64,000 bases of DNA from Microdochium bolleyi (Eukaryota; Ascomycota; Sordariomycetes; Xylariales; Microdochiaceae), in contig KQ964252.1 of NCBI GenBank assembly GCA_001566295.1, forward strand, positions 1-64,000, read 5' to 3'. Made by a program: the position numbers and the translations under genes. Under the pieces are notes generated by a model that was not told where the DNA came from, did not search any database, and worked only from the letters and a program-made list of their open reading frames with translations. Below, piece after piece: positions 45,236-55,343 of the stretch. How positions within the stretch are numbered: position 1 is the first letter of the stretch; every line of letters begins with the position of its first letter.

Positions 45236-45767
45236 GCTGGTTAGACAGCGAGTGCCGTGCTGTGGATCGCAGCGTGTGTCGGACTCGGGGAAACTGGTTT
45301 GGTGGTGATAATGCGGCCGGGCCTGCTGTTTCGCCGACTTTGCGATGCCGAGGTCTTTGTCACAACCATCGGCACGGTGCCGGGTCAGGCCATCGGTCAA
45401 TCAGCTGACGTGGACGTCATATTTTCCCGAGCTCCAGCGGGGTACACAATCAAATGAACTTTTCAGCCCTTGCAATTCGCCGATTCCCCGGCATCACCGC
45501 CCCTATGCGGAGAACCCCGGATCGGCACTCGCTGGTGCGGGGTCTCCCCAGCCCACGGACCCGGGAAAACAGAAATCAGGGACAAGTCGTCAGCCTGGCG
45601 ATCATTGCTTCGTACGGGGGCAAATTAGCGAAAAGCAGCACGGCAGATGTGAGCGATCCTGGCATCCACTGCAACATGATGTGATATAAACATGGCCAGC
45701 CAGCCACAGGCCCCTCTGCTAGACGACGCAACCCAGTCGGTCACACACCACGGTATAGACACTCATA
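45236..45767. promoter_or_regulatory. Divergent promoter region, regulator / GH162-like gene
   Basis: 532 bp between two divergent starts. TATAAA at 45685-45690 lies 78 bp before the GH162-like start and is the likely TATA box of that gene. Confidence 0.55.
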
Positions 45768-47814
45768 ATGGCACGACTTACGACACTTGCGTGCGGACTT
45801 CTTCTTGCAGCATGTCCGCTTGCATCAGCCGTACCCAAACCGGGCCCGTCCAAGCCACCGGCACCATGTCGCTGGGTGCCCAAGACCACGCAGGAGCAGG
45901 TTCTCAAGTCCCCAGATGACTTTGCGGACAAGATGCTCTTCTGGGAGGGGAAGTTCCACCAGAACGGCGTGGCGTACAACTCGCTGAACGGCATGACGTA
46001 TGACGGTATTCTGCTCAACTGGGAGACTGGGGAGCCAACTCAGCTGCACACGTTCAGCGCCGCGAGTAAGGAGGTCAGTCAAACGCAGGGAAACGTGCCG
46101 GTGCCTGTCGTTCCTGAGACTACGAGGCTGACCACTGCTGCGATGAGCGCAGGCATTGGCCTTCATGCTCTACGCGCAAGCAATTTCAGGATCGAAAGGA
46201 GCCGCACGCTTCCTTTCCCCCGACGACCCCAAAGCGGCGGCGGATGTTGCCATGTCGATCTTGTCCAAGAAGCTGCAGACATACCTCAAATTCAACGAGA
46301 CCTACCCGGGTTTCGGCGGACACCTCCCGTGGTTCAGCTCGGACAAGCAAGACATCGCGCCCACGTATGACTGGGTGAACCGGGTGCCCGGCCTTGACAA
46401 TGGGTGAGCAGGCAATGCACTGCGGGCTATTCGCGCATGAATCGGGGCTGACCAGTGCGTTGATAGTGAACTCCTTTGGGCTGTCTATGCGTCAATCCAG
46501 GCGCTCCAGAAGACGCCGGGCCCGGGGTCCAAGGCTAGAGAGCTGGCTAAGAGCTGGCAACATTGGCTCGACTACGCAGCCTCGACTGCACCCAAGGTGT
46601 TCTACCAGGGCGACGGCAAGGTCTGCGCAGTCGTGAGCCTCAACCAGAGCCTACCTGTCAACCACCCAGATCAGGCGTACTCCTGCGAGAGCCCGACGTC
46701 TCTGCTGGACGACCCGTACGAAGGCGAGACCCTGGCGTACTTCCTCCATCTTTACAGCGATCTGCCTGTTAAAGAGAAGGAGGCTATCTGGGCATACAAG
46801 CGCTCCGTTGGAAAGCTGGCAAAGACCGAGTACAAGCAGGGCAATGTCGGTCCTATCACTGTGCGAAAAGGTCTGTGATCTATCTTTGGACAGGGCGCAA
46901 TCGACTTGTGTCTATGGCACACACGTGCACGTGCTGACAATATACATTCTTTAGGATTCTGGTTCTCCTCTCACGAAGTGTGGAACCAACTTGAGCTTCC
47001 ATACTTCGATGTTGACATCGTCAAGTACGCGCCCGCACCCAGTGTAACCTCATAAACTCCGAGCAGCTCACTGATCAAGTCCATCTCGCAGACGCGTGTT
47101 CCACAACGGCGAGCGCGTGCGCACCTGCAATGCCATCGTCACCGCGAATCCCGGCCTCTATGCCTCGGTCAACAACTCGACCGATCCGGCCACGGGCGAC
47201 GTCCAGGGGTACATCTCGCCGGCGGGCATCCCGTCCATCTCGTTCCAGAAAGAGTCCTATCTCGATGTCATCACCCCGTACGGGGCATACCCCGTGATGA
47301 TGTTCGACAAGGCTGTAGGCTTGGCCTGGTGGCGGAATATGGTTGTTGCGAAGAAGATGCAGAGTACGTCACATTCCACGCCGCCGACGCAGACTTCGCA
47401 ACCTGGTTGGATGATTAAGACTAATGCGGAGTTTGCAGATCGTTTCGGCAGCACCGAGGGCGCCCGCATTGACGGCACCGGCGTCTCTGCTCTTGTTACC
47501 TGGGACAGCAAAGTGCTCACCGTCGTCTCCCTGCTTGGAGGCGTCACCGATCTAGTTCGGGACAAGATGAAGGCTGAAGGGGTCTACCAAGATTTCGTTA
47601 CGATCACAAAGGTATGCTGTCACGACAATTCTGCAGCCTTGGGCCTCCTTGTCAATTTGCCTCCCGATATGTTCGATGCTGACGAAGTCGCCTCCAGGAC
47701 GAATATGGACGGGTTTTCGATGGTAAATTGCTGGGCGAGGATGTGAAGCTGTGTCTCCCCAAGGACAGCATTCCCGACAAAGGGCTCGTTGACTTCACGA
47801 GCTGTGCTGCTTAA
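45768..47814 (+). CDS. Secreted glycoside hydrolase, GH162 endo-beta-1,2-glucanase-like
   Basis: Seven exons (45768-46073, 46153-46403, 46467-46870, 46955-47024, 47092-47363, 47439-47611, 47698-47814) join in frame to 530 residues. The signal peptide is MARLTTLACGLLLAACPLASA. The body shows conserved aromatic blocks, each on a helix hairpin: NETYPGFGGHLPWF, NRVPGLDNGELLWAVYASIQ, LDDPYEGETLAYFLHLY, GFWFSSHEVWNQLELPYFDV, GYISPAGIPSISF, LDVITPYGAYPVMMFDKAVG and GSTEGARIDGTGVSALVTWD. This is the look of the fungal (alpha/alpha)6-barrel family that I associate with GH162, whose described member is an endo-beta-1,2-glucanase. I cannot place the catalytic acid with certainty. Its neighbours (disaccharide carrier and cytosolic GH1) fit release and uptake of sophoro-oligosaccharides. 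Family assignment is from memory of pattern, hence moderate confidence in function but high confidence in the gene. Confidence 0.7.
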
Positions 47815-48317
47815 GTTTCCCTGTATATATACTGTGGTAGCGGTCCTGCCACACATACTGAATTGCGATGAACCGTGGGACGCTGAGACCTCGCGCCGGG
47901 ATCTGCAAGACTAAGATTTTTCGTACATGGAATTTAAGCTAGAGCAGAATGGGAGTAATTTAGAGTCTCTATCCAGACTCCGCAGTAGTGCCGTTCAGTA
48001 CTTGGAAAGGAAAAAGATCTCACTTTATCAACTCGAACGAACTTGCTGCTAATTTGGAAGTTGTTGGACATTGAGCAGCTCCATTAACTTGCATATCGTT
48101 TTACAGCCAAGCTACCTTCAGTCGCTTGGGTGAGATTGATGCCTAGAGTTTGACCACGAAGCCCGTCTGTCCAGAACCCCATTAATGCAGATTTAGATAC
48201 CTAGGCGCTTGGATACAGTGCATGACTAAGAGGGAAAAAGCTTTAGCAAGGTAGAATAACAGTAAAATTGTTATTTGGTATATACAGCAAAGTCCACTAC
48301 TTCGAATTGCAGACAGA
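47815..48317. other. 3' intergenic gap between convergent genes
   Basis: About 500 bp, AT-rich toward 48040-48300, with no supportable gene. Confidence 0.5.
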
Positions 48318-49993
48318 TTACACGGTCTTCTCTTCGATATACACCGCATGCTCCTGCTCCTCCTTCTTGACCTCGATCTCTTTGGCAACTCTCTGCTTGA
48401 CATCGTCGCCATCAAACAGGTAGCTAAGCTCCTCCAGACTGGGCCCCTGCGTCTCCACGAAGAAGAAGTAGACAATGACAAAGATGAAAGCGACCCAGAC
48501 GCAGTAGTAGATGTAAAACTTCCACGATATGGCCTCTAGGGCAACTGGGTTGACGTAACCGCCAAAGATCGACGCGACTTGGATCGTCAGCAGGACAAAT
48601 GCCCATGCTTTAGCGCGCATCTGCAGCGTTACGATTTCGAGGGGATACGTGACGACCAAGTTAGTCCACGCGCAGGTGTAGAAGGCCTGGAAGAGGAAGA
48701 TGCATGCTAGCACGGCACGGCCCGCGGCGAGGGAGCCGTCGAGATACGTCTTGGCCGAAATGGTCCAGATGATGAAGACGACCAACACGCCGCCGGAGCC
48801 GGTGAGGAAGAAGGTGCGGCGCTTGAAGCGGTCGATGAGGACAGTGACGGTTATGGCAATGATGTACTGCCAGAGCGTGACCATGCCGTTGACGAGCGTG
48901 ACATCCTTCTGCTCGGTGATGCCGGTGTCCTTGAGGATCTGGGTGAGGTAGTTGGACACGAGCAGGTTGCCGGAGCTCTGGCTGAATAGTGCCGTCGCGA
49001 AGCACAGGCCGATCCGCTTCAAGTTGGCCTTGGATGAAAAGAAGGCCTTCCACGACATGTTCTCCTCGGCTTCCTTGTCGATGGCCTGCTGGATCTCAAT
49101 GCACTCGTACTTGACAAGCTCGCTGTCTGGGTTGCCCTCGCCATGGTATTTAACCAGGATTGCGCGGGCTTGCTCGGTTTTGCCCTTGGCCATCAGCCAG
49201 CGCGGTGACTCGGGACAGAAAAAGATGAGGAGGAGCTGGTATGTGGACGGCACGATCTGTAGCAGGGTAGGAAGCTTCCACGACCACTCGTTGGGAATGC
49301 GGGCGGTGCCGTAGGTGATCCACGCGCCAAAGACGTAGCCGAGGACGATCGATGTGTTGTAGAACGTAGTTGCTTGCACGCGCTCTTTGGGATGAGAGAG
49401 TTCGGTGACAAGCACCGGTCCACCCATTTGGATCAGCGACGACCCGATGCTGTTTGCATTTAGTCAGTTGATTGTGTCAGTGCTGTACTCGATGGATGTA
49501 GCAGCGTACCCAAGGACAATCTTGCCGCCGATGAACATGTTCAGCGAAGTCGCGAAGAACTGGACCATGACTCCAGCCAAGATAACAACAGATCCCATCG
49601 CGGTCGGGACGCGGCGGCCGACGACATCGCCCAGCCAGCTGAGGAAGATGAAAGGGATAACGCCACCGATGGCGTTGGACGCTCCGAACAAACCGAGCAT
49701 AGAGCCTGTGGGATGGCCAAACTCGTCTTGCCCTAACTCGTGGATATGGACAAGTCAGCACACCGTGACCAGTCGTCGCGAGAATCATGGTCAGCGGGCA
49801 ACTTACACGTCTGCAGCACCTGCATCCCGTTGGTCATGGATCCGTCGATTCCAAGTGTCATGCTTGCAAAGAGAGACGAGGTGAGCAGGAAGTACAGAAG
49901 TATCCCATTCTTCCTTCTCCAGAAACGCGGAACCGTGTCGAGGTCGATTGGGGACCGCAATTCCGCGGTAGCAGTAGCCGCTTTTGGAGCCAT
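48318..49993 (-). CDS. MFS sugar porter, disaccharide permease-like
   Basis: Start at 49993 (MAPKAATATAEL). Two introns join three exons; the junctions restore LQTWQDEFGHPTGSMLGLFG and VLGIGSSLIQMGGPVLVTEL. The protein has about twelve helices. Sugar-porter hallmarks are WLGDVVGRRVPT after helix 2, FFCPESPRWLMAKGK before the central loop, IDRFKRRTFFLTG after helix 8, and FFVETQGPSLEEL at the end of helix 12. The FCPESPRW and VETQGPSLEE forms are those of the fungal lactose/cellobiose permease group. It probably imports a disaccharide with protons. It is divergent from the GH1 gene (649 bp), and the two are likely co-expressed. Confidence 0.87.
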
Positions 49994-50642
49994 GAGGTGA
50001 GATGTGGCCAAGTGAGGCGAAAGGTTCGAATATGTTTGAATCTTGGTGGGCAGGCTGCCCGTGTTCTGGAAGTCTCGAGAGCGGCCAAGACTCTTTATAA
50101 CCGTGGGGTGGTGACGAGGCGCATCGTCGGCTTCCTCGCGTCGGAGTTGCGGAGAAGAACGGCAGTGATCTGCCCACCTGCTCCAAGTTCTCCAGCCCGC
50201 CCCGGCAAGCCTCCCCATGGGCGAACTTTGTGGAGTGGCTGCAAGGGGAAGTGGAGGCAAAGGAGAATCGGCGAAATGTGGCCAATGGGCGATTTGTCGA
50301 TCTTTGTGGCTGAACTAATTCAGACAGGCCGATGATCAGCCCCGTCAATGTCCAACCGACAGCAAGAGACGCGCACGATGATTCCCCGCGACGATCTGCA
50401 TGTGTCGCTTTGCGGAAGGTCTGGGGGTTGTTTTGCCGAATGTGCTCCTTTCGCCACAGCGTGACTTTGTGGGCTGGATGCTCATATTCTTTTCTGATTT
50501 GCATCCCTGACTTATTCGCAAAGTCTTTGATCAATGGCTGCCACCTCATATTGACCTTGTCTTGCTTCATCTACCATTTGCTATCTTTCCTGGCTGAACA
50601 ACTCTTGACGGGTTTCGCTTCGGGCACAGTTCTCCCGCCACC
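49994..50642. promoter_or_regulatory. Divergent promoter region, sugar porter / GH1 beta-glucosidase
   Basis: 649 bp between two divergent starts. GTGGGG at 50103-50108 and CTGGGG at 50421-50426 match the CreA consensus SYGGRG, which would suit a sugar-use pair, though such short matches occur by chance. Confidence 0.5.
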
Positions 50643-52246
50643 ATGCCACCATCACTCCCGCCCGACTTCCAGCTCGGCTTTGCGACAGCGTCGTACCAGA
50701 TCGAAGGCGCCGTCGCCACGGATGGCCGCGGCCCCTCGATATGGGACACCTTCTCCCACCAGACGCCGACGCGGACCAAGAACGCCAACGGCGACATTGC
50801 CTGTGACCACTACAACCGCCTCGACGAGGACCTCGACCTCCTCAAGCAGTACGGCGCCGACGCATACCGTTTCTCGATCTCGTGGTCGCGCGTGATCCCG
50901 GACGGGGGCCGCGACGACCCCGTCAACGAGGCAGGTGTCGATTTCTACAACAGGGTGATCGACGGGTGTCTCAGGCGGGGCATCACGCCGTGGGCGACGC
51001 TGTATCACTGGGACCTCCCCCAGGCGCTGCATGACCGATACGGTGGCTGGCTGGATGTCGAGCAGTCGCAGCTCGACTTTGAGCGGTATGCGAGACTGTG
51101 CTTCGAGCGGTTTGGAGATCGGGTCAAGAACTGGATCACCCTGAACGAGCCGTGGATCGTCTCGATATTTGTAAGACTCTCACGCCCATGAATGTCGGGG
51201 CCCTTGGCCATGTAGCCACAGCTTCTGACACGCTCCGCATGGACACAGGGATACGCCACTGGGATCAACGCACCCGGCCGCGCCACAAAGAACATCAACC
51301 CGCAGGCCAGCGACGGCGACACCACAACAGAGCCATGGATCGTTGGCAAGGCTCTGATCATGAGCCACGCCCGCGCGACGGCAGCATATAACCGGGACTT
51401 CCGGCAGGTCCAAAGGGGCCAGATCGGCATCTCGCTCAACGGGGACTACTATGAGCCGTGGGACCCTGCCGACCCGCGCGACACAGAGGCAGCGGAGAGG
51501 CGCATGCAGTTCCACATCGGCTGGTTTGCGAATCCCATCTTGTGAGCACAACTCGCCCCCCATTGTGTGACGGATCCAAACCTGCTACACTCACTGACCG
51601 GAACAGTCTACAACAGGACTACCCGGCGTGCATGCGCGTCCGGCTCAAAGACCGCCTCCCCGCCTTCTCCGCCGCCGACATGGAGCTCCTGCGCGCGGCC
51701 GAGTGCGACTTCTACGGCATGAACTACTACACATCGCAGTACGCGCGGCACCGGGCCACCCCGCCGCTGGACACCGACTTCATCGGCAACCTCGACGAGC
51801 TGCAGTCCAACAAGGCCGGCGACCCCGTCGGCACCGAGAGCGGCCTGCCGTGGCTGCGCTCCTGCCCGGCCCTGTTCCGCAAGCACCTCGCCCGCACGCA
51901 CAGACTGTACGGCAAGCCCATCTACATCACCGAGAACGGGTGCCCGTGCCCCGGCGAGGAGGCGATGACGCGCGAGCAGTCGGTCGACGACGGCTACCGG
52001 CAGGAGTACTTCCGGGACCACCTCGACGCGATCGGCCGCGCGGTGGGCGAGGACGGGGCCGTGGTGGCGGGCTACTTTGCGTGGTCGCTGATGGACAACC
52101 TCGAGTGGTCTGACGGGTACGGCCCGCGGTTCGGGGTCACGTTCACGGACTACGAGACGCTCGAGAGGACGCCCAAGAGGTCCGCGTTCATGCTGCGCGG
52201 GATGGTGGATGAGAGGAAGACTGCGCAGCTGCGGTCCAGTATTTGA
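50643..52246 (+). CDS. GH1 beta-glucosidase, intracellular
   Basis: Three exons (50643-51170, 51249-51541, 51607-52246) give 486 residues, a normal GH1 length. The N terminus FQLGFATASYQIEGAVATDG is the GH1 N-terminal signature. The acid/base Glu is in WITLNEPW and the nucleophile Glu in YITENG. Glucose-site residues are seen in WATLYHWDLPQAL and in AWSLMDNLEWSDGYGPRFG. There is no signal peptide, so hydrolysis takes place in the cytosol. It cleaves beta-linked gluco-disaccharides to glucose. With the adjacent importer and the secreted GH162-like enzyme, sophorose is a reasonable substrate, although cellobiose is equally allowed by sequence. Confidence 0.95.
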
Positions 52247-52541
52247 CAGCAGCGCTTGCTCACTTAGGAATAATCTGGGCAGCTGAGTGGCAGGTAGGAA
52301 GACACGCAGACTGCTATTGTTGATGGTCCAGGTGCATCCTGGGTCATGATGCAACCTTGCGGTACCCTGGACCCCGGCCGGCCAGGTCCTGCCCGAATCA
52401 AGACAACCTCGCAGTAAGCACGGAGACGAAATTACACCGATTCATCGTACAAAACCCGCTCGCCTACGCAAAGGGGACGCTCAGTTGTGTGACCTGACTG
52501 TAATCACTTCCCCCGCACCGCCGTAAACACATATACAAAAA

Positions 52542-52931
52542 ATGCGAACTCTCCTCTTCTCCGCGGTCCTCCTCCTCGCCAGCCCAGCCCGCGCGGCACT
52601 CAACGGCCGATGCACGGGCGATGTCGGCAACCCGCACAAGCTTTTCGGCATCTGCGTCGCGACGTCGACCTGCAAGAAGTATAAAGGCACCACAGTAAAC
52701 GATGGCTGCCCCAACGACGGCGACGACATCAAGTGCTGCTGGATCAGCTCGTGCTACGACGGCCGCTCGTCGCACTGCCAGTGGACGTCCCAGAAGTGCG
52801 AAGGGGGCGTGTTTGTGCCCGGTAAGTGCAAAGGCTGACGGATAATTAAAATCAACAATTGAAGGCTTATTCGTGATACAGACCAGTGCCCTGGAAACAG
52901 TAATTACAAGTGCTGCGATTATCTGGAGTAG
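52542..52931 (+). CDS. Small secreted cysteine-rich protein with CP..KCC repeats
   Basis: Two exons (52542-52821 and 52882-52931) give 109 residues. Signal peptide MRTLLFSAVLLLASPARA. The mature part has two similar blocks: GICVATSTCKKYKG then GCPNDGDDIKCC, and SHCQWTSQKCEGG then QCPGNSNYKCC. This C-x(5)-C ... CP-x(6,7)-KCC module is found in fungal secreted proteins, often joined to lysozyme-like or other wall-hydrolase domains. Here it stands alone. Stopping at the in-frame TGA in the intron would lose the second KCC block. It is convergent with the pyruvate decarboxylase gene, 140 bp away. Confidence 0.78.
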
Positions 52932-53071
52932 GGCACGCATGACGGTACCATCTAATAACATTTTGTCCATTGTCTGGCACTTCCTTAAATTGCAAGAACC
53001 CCACTTGAAAATCATTCCATGTGAAGATAACGGTGTTTGTATTGGTGACACACTTGCTCTATTTATATTGT

Positions 53072-54892
53072 CTATGAAGTTGTCGCACCTCCTTTCGCCC
53101 CTGGCCCCTGGTTGATCTGTCGATCCATGAGATCCCGCAGCGCACCGATGCAGTCCTCCTGGTCCATAAAGACCTCTACCAGCCTCACCTCGCCATTATC
53201 CTCTCCACCCTCGGCAACCTTGACCTTGTCCATCGCGGCCTTGAGCTGGCCCCAGTTGTCCACCCTGGTGTAGTTCCTCCTCCTCTGCTCCTCGGTCTGC
53301 CCGAACAGACCCAGCACGTACTCGTGGTTCCACTTTGCGATGTCGTTGTAAGCCTGAGTCCGGCCGTGGATCGCCCGCTCAATTGTGTAGCCATTGTTGT
53401 TAAGTAGGATAATGGTCACGGGGACCTTCTCGCGCACCATGGTGCTGACCTCCTGCGCCGTCATCTGGAAGGAGCCGTCGCCGATGAAGAGCGTCGCGCG
53501 GCCACTGTGTGCCGGTGTCTTCGCTGTTGTGGCGGAGGTTTCGCCGTTTTGCTTCGAGGACTTCTGCAGGACTTCCCGGTATGCCACGGCCGCGCCAAGC
53601 GTCGCGGGGAGCATGTAGCCGATCGACAGCCAGGTCACGCAAGTGAAAAAACGGCAGTCGGCGGGCAAGCTCAATAGCCTGCCACCGTAGGCGGCGGTTC
53701 CCGTCTCGGTGAGGATCATGTCGCCCTGCTTGAACATGGTGCTGACAAGCGGGAAGAAGTCCTGCTGCACAATGGCGCCCGAGTCGGGGAGGTCCTTGGA
53801 TAGCGCTGAGGTGGCGGGCTTGATCTTCGGCGGCGGGGACTGAATCTTCACAGTCCGGCTGAAGTCGAGTTTCGCCAGCAGCTTGTCGAGGAAGCGCCGT
53901 GTAGGGATGTCCCTGTGCAGCTTCCCCCCGATGTTGACGCCATTTCGTGGGAACGAGATGGTGGCCTCGGCTTTGGGAATCGTGGTGAAGATGAATGTGT
54001 TGGTGTTGGTCAGGTGCGGGCCGAAATGCAGCACCAGGTCGGCACCCTCGAAATACGCCTTCTCCTCGTCGGTGCCGTACTTGGAGGCGTACAGACCGTA
54101 CACGTTGTCGATCGTCTCGTCGATCATGCCCCTGGCAAACCCGGCAATCCACGTCGGCCATTTCGTAGTCTCGACGAGGCGGGCGATGTGCGGCACGACG
54201 CCGAGCCCCCGGATCTCACCATCGACGAGGAGCACGGGCTTCTTAGCAGCGTGGATCCTTTCGGCCACGGAGTCTACGAGCTGCTCTTCGTTGTCTTCTT
54301 CGGCGGACTCGGGCACGCGCAGGACCGGGACGGCCTTGAGGTTGGCTGTGGAGACCTTCATGTCGATCATGTCGTCGGGAATCTGGAGGTACACGGGCCG
54401 GCTGTGGTAGAGGGCCTGCTCGATGAGGCGGTCGATGAGGGCTGGGGCGGTGGTGAGGTCCTCGATGCTGGCCTGGGCGCAGGTGACGTTGGCATGGGCC
54501 GCGGCGAAGCGCTTGTAGTCGCCATCGGCGAAGGTGTGGTGGACGAGGCGCCTGGCCTGCTGGGAGTCGCGGGGCGGGGTGCCGACAATGTGGACGACGG
54601 GCGCTCGCTCGGCATAGGCGCCGGCGATGCCGTTGATGGCGGACAGCTCGCCGACGCCAAAGGTGGTGATGACGGCGGAGAGGCCCTTGACGCGGGCGTA
54701 GCCATCGGCCGAGTAGGCGGCGTTGAGCTCGTTGCAGTTGCCGACCCAGTGCAGGCCCGAGGGCTCGACATAGTCGAGCAGGCGCAGGTTGTAGTCGCCG
54801 GGGACACCGAAGATGGAGTCGACGCCCAGCTGGCGCAGGCGAGTAAAGAGATACTCGGCGAGCTTGATGGACGCGGCCGGGGAGGAGGCCAT
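53072..54892 (-). CDS. Pyruvate decarboxylase (ThDP-dependent)
   Basis: Intronless, 606 residues, slightly longer than the usual 560-580 because of a Ser/Thr/Gln insert near residue 450 and a Gly-rich tail. The activating Glu is in GNCNELNAAYSADGYARVKG. The His-His pair that separates pyruvate decarboxylases from relatives is in RLVHHTFADGDY. The ThDP/magnesium motif runs from GDGSFQMTAQE to NNNGYTIE with the expected spacing. TETGTAAYGG and TWLSIGYMLPATLG are also typical. The enzyme turns pyruvate to acetaldehyde in the cytosol, feeding ethanol or acetyl-CoA formation. It is divergent from a Zn2Cys6 gene, with 451 bp between. Confidence 0.95.
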   Translation of the reverse strand: MASSPAASIKLAEYLFTRLRQLGVDSIFGVPGDYNLRLLDYVEPSGLHWVGNCNELNAAYSADGYARVKGLSAVITTFGVGELSAINGIAGAYAERAPVVHIVGTPPRDSQQARRLVHHTFADGDYKRFAAAHANVTCAQASIEDLTTAPALIDRLIEQALYHSRPVYLQIPDDMIDMKVSTANLKAVPVLRVPESAEEDNEEQLVDSVAERIHAAKKPVLLVDGEIRGLGVVPHIARLVETTKWPTWIAGFARGMIDETIDNVYGLYASKYGTDEEKAYFEGADLVLHFGPHLTNTNTFIFTTIPKAEATISFPRNGVNIGGKLHRDIPTRRFLDKLLAKLDFSRTVKIQSPPPKIKPATSALSKDLPDSGAIVQQDFFPLVSTMFKQGDMILTETGTAAYGGRLLSLPADCRFFTCVTWLSIGYMLPATLGAAVAYREVLQKSSKQNGETSATTAKTPAHSGRATLFIGDGSFQMTAQEVSTMVREKVPVTIILLNNNGYTIERAIHGRTQAYNDIAKWNHEYVLGLFGQTEEQRRRNYTRVDNWGQLKAAMDKVKVAEGGEDNGEVRLVEVFMDQEDCIGALRDLMDRQINQGPGAKGGATTS

Positions 54893-55343
54893 TGTGCAAG
54901 GGGTGGTGGTGGTGGTGGTGACAGTGCTACACGAGAAAGAAAAGAAAGGAGGAGGAACCGATGTTGAAAACAGGCTCGAGATCTGGAGAGGGACCGTATG
55001 CCCGGAGGAGGAAGCCGCGCTCGGCTATCTGATATGAGCTGAGGAGTGAGTGGTCCCCTGCCTGTGCCGAAGCTACCCCAACTCGAGGGCCGACAAACAG
55101 CAGTGCGGGGTCGAGCAGCCCCACCTGCCGCTGCGGAGCTGAGCGGGCTGAGGCCGACTCTCCGATCTCGCCGAGGCGGGCAGCCCCACATCTTCGCCCA
55201 CCTGACTCGCTTCCCCTTTCGGCCGGTCTTCTGCCTCTCTCCGGTCCGACCGCACCCTCCCTCTCTTCTCTCCGCCCGCCAATCACCATCTCCACCACCA
55301 CTTACACAGCTGCTGCCTCTCCGGTCACGACCTCACGCCCGCC
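54893..55343. promoter_or_regulatory. Divergent promoter region, pyruvate decarboxylase / Zn2Cys6 factor
   Basis: 451 bp with CT-rich tracts (55200-55300) before the regulator start and GGTGGT repeats (54900-54920) before the decarboxylase start. No clear TATA box. Confidence 0.5.

Noticed and set aside
51608..52354. Open frame antisense to the GH1 gene
   Set aside because: Low-complexity Arg/Leu/Val translation of the opposite strand; the GH1 motifs lie on the plus strand.
53915..54967. 350-codon open frame antisense to pyruvate decarboxylase
   Set aside because: A shadow of high third-position GC in the real gene; it shows no family motifs.
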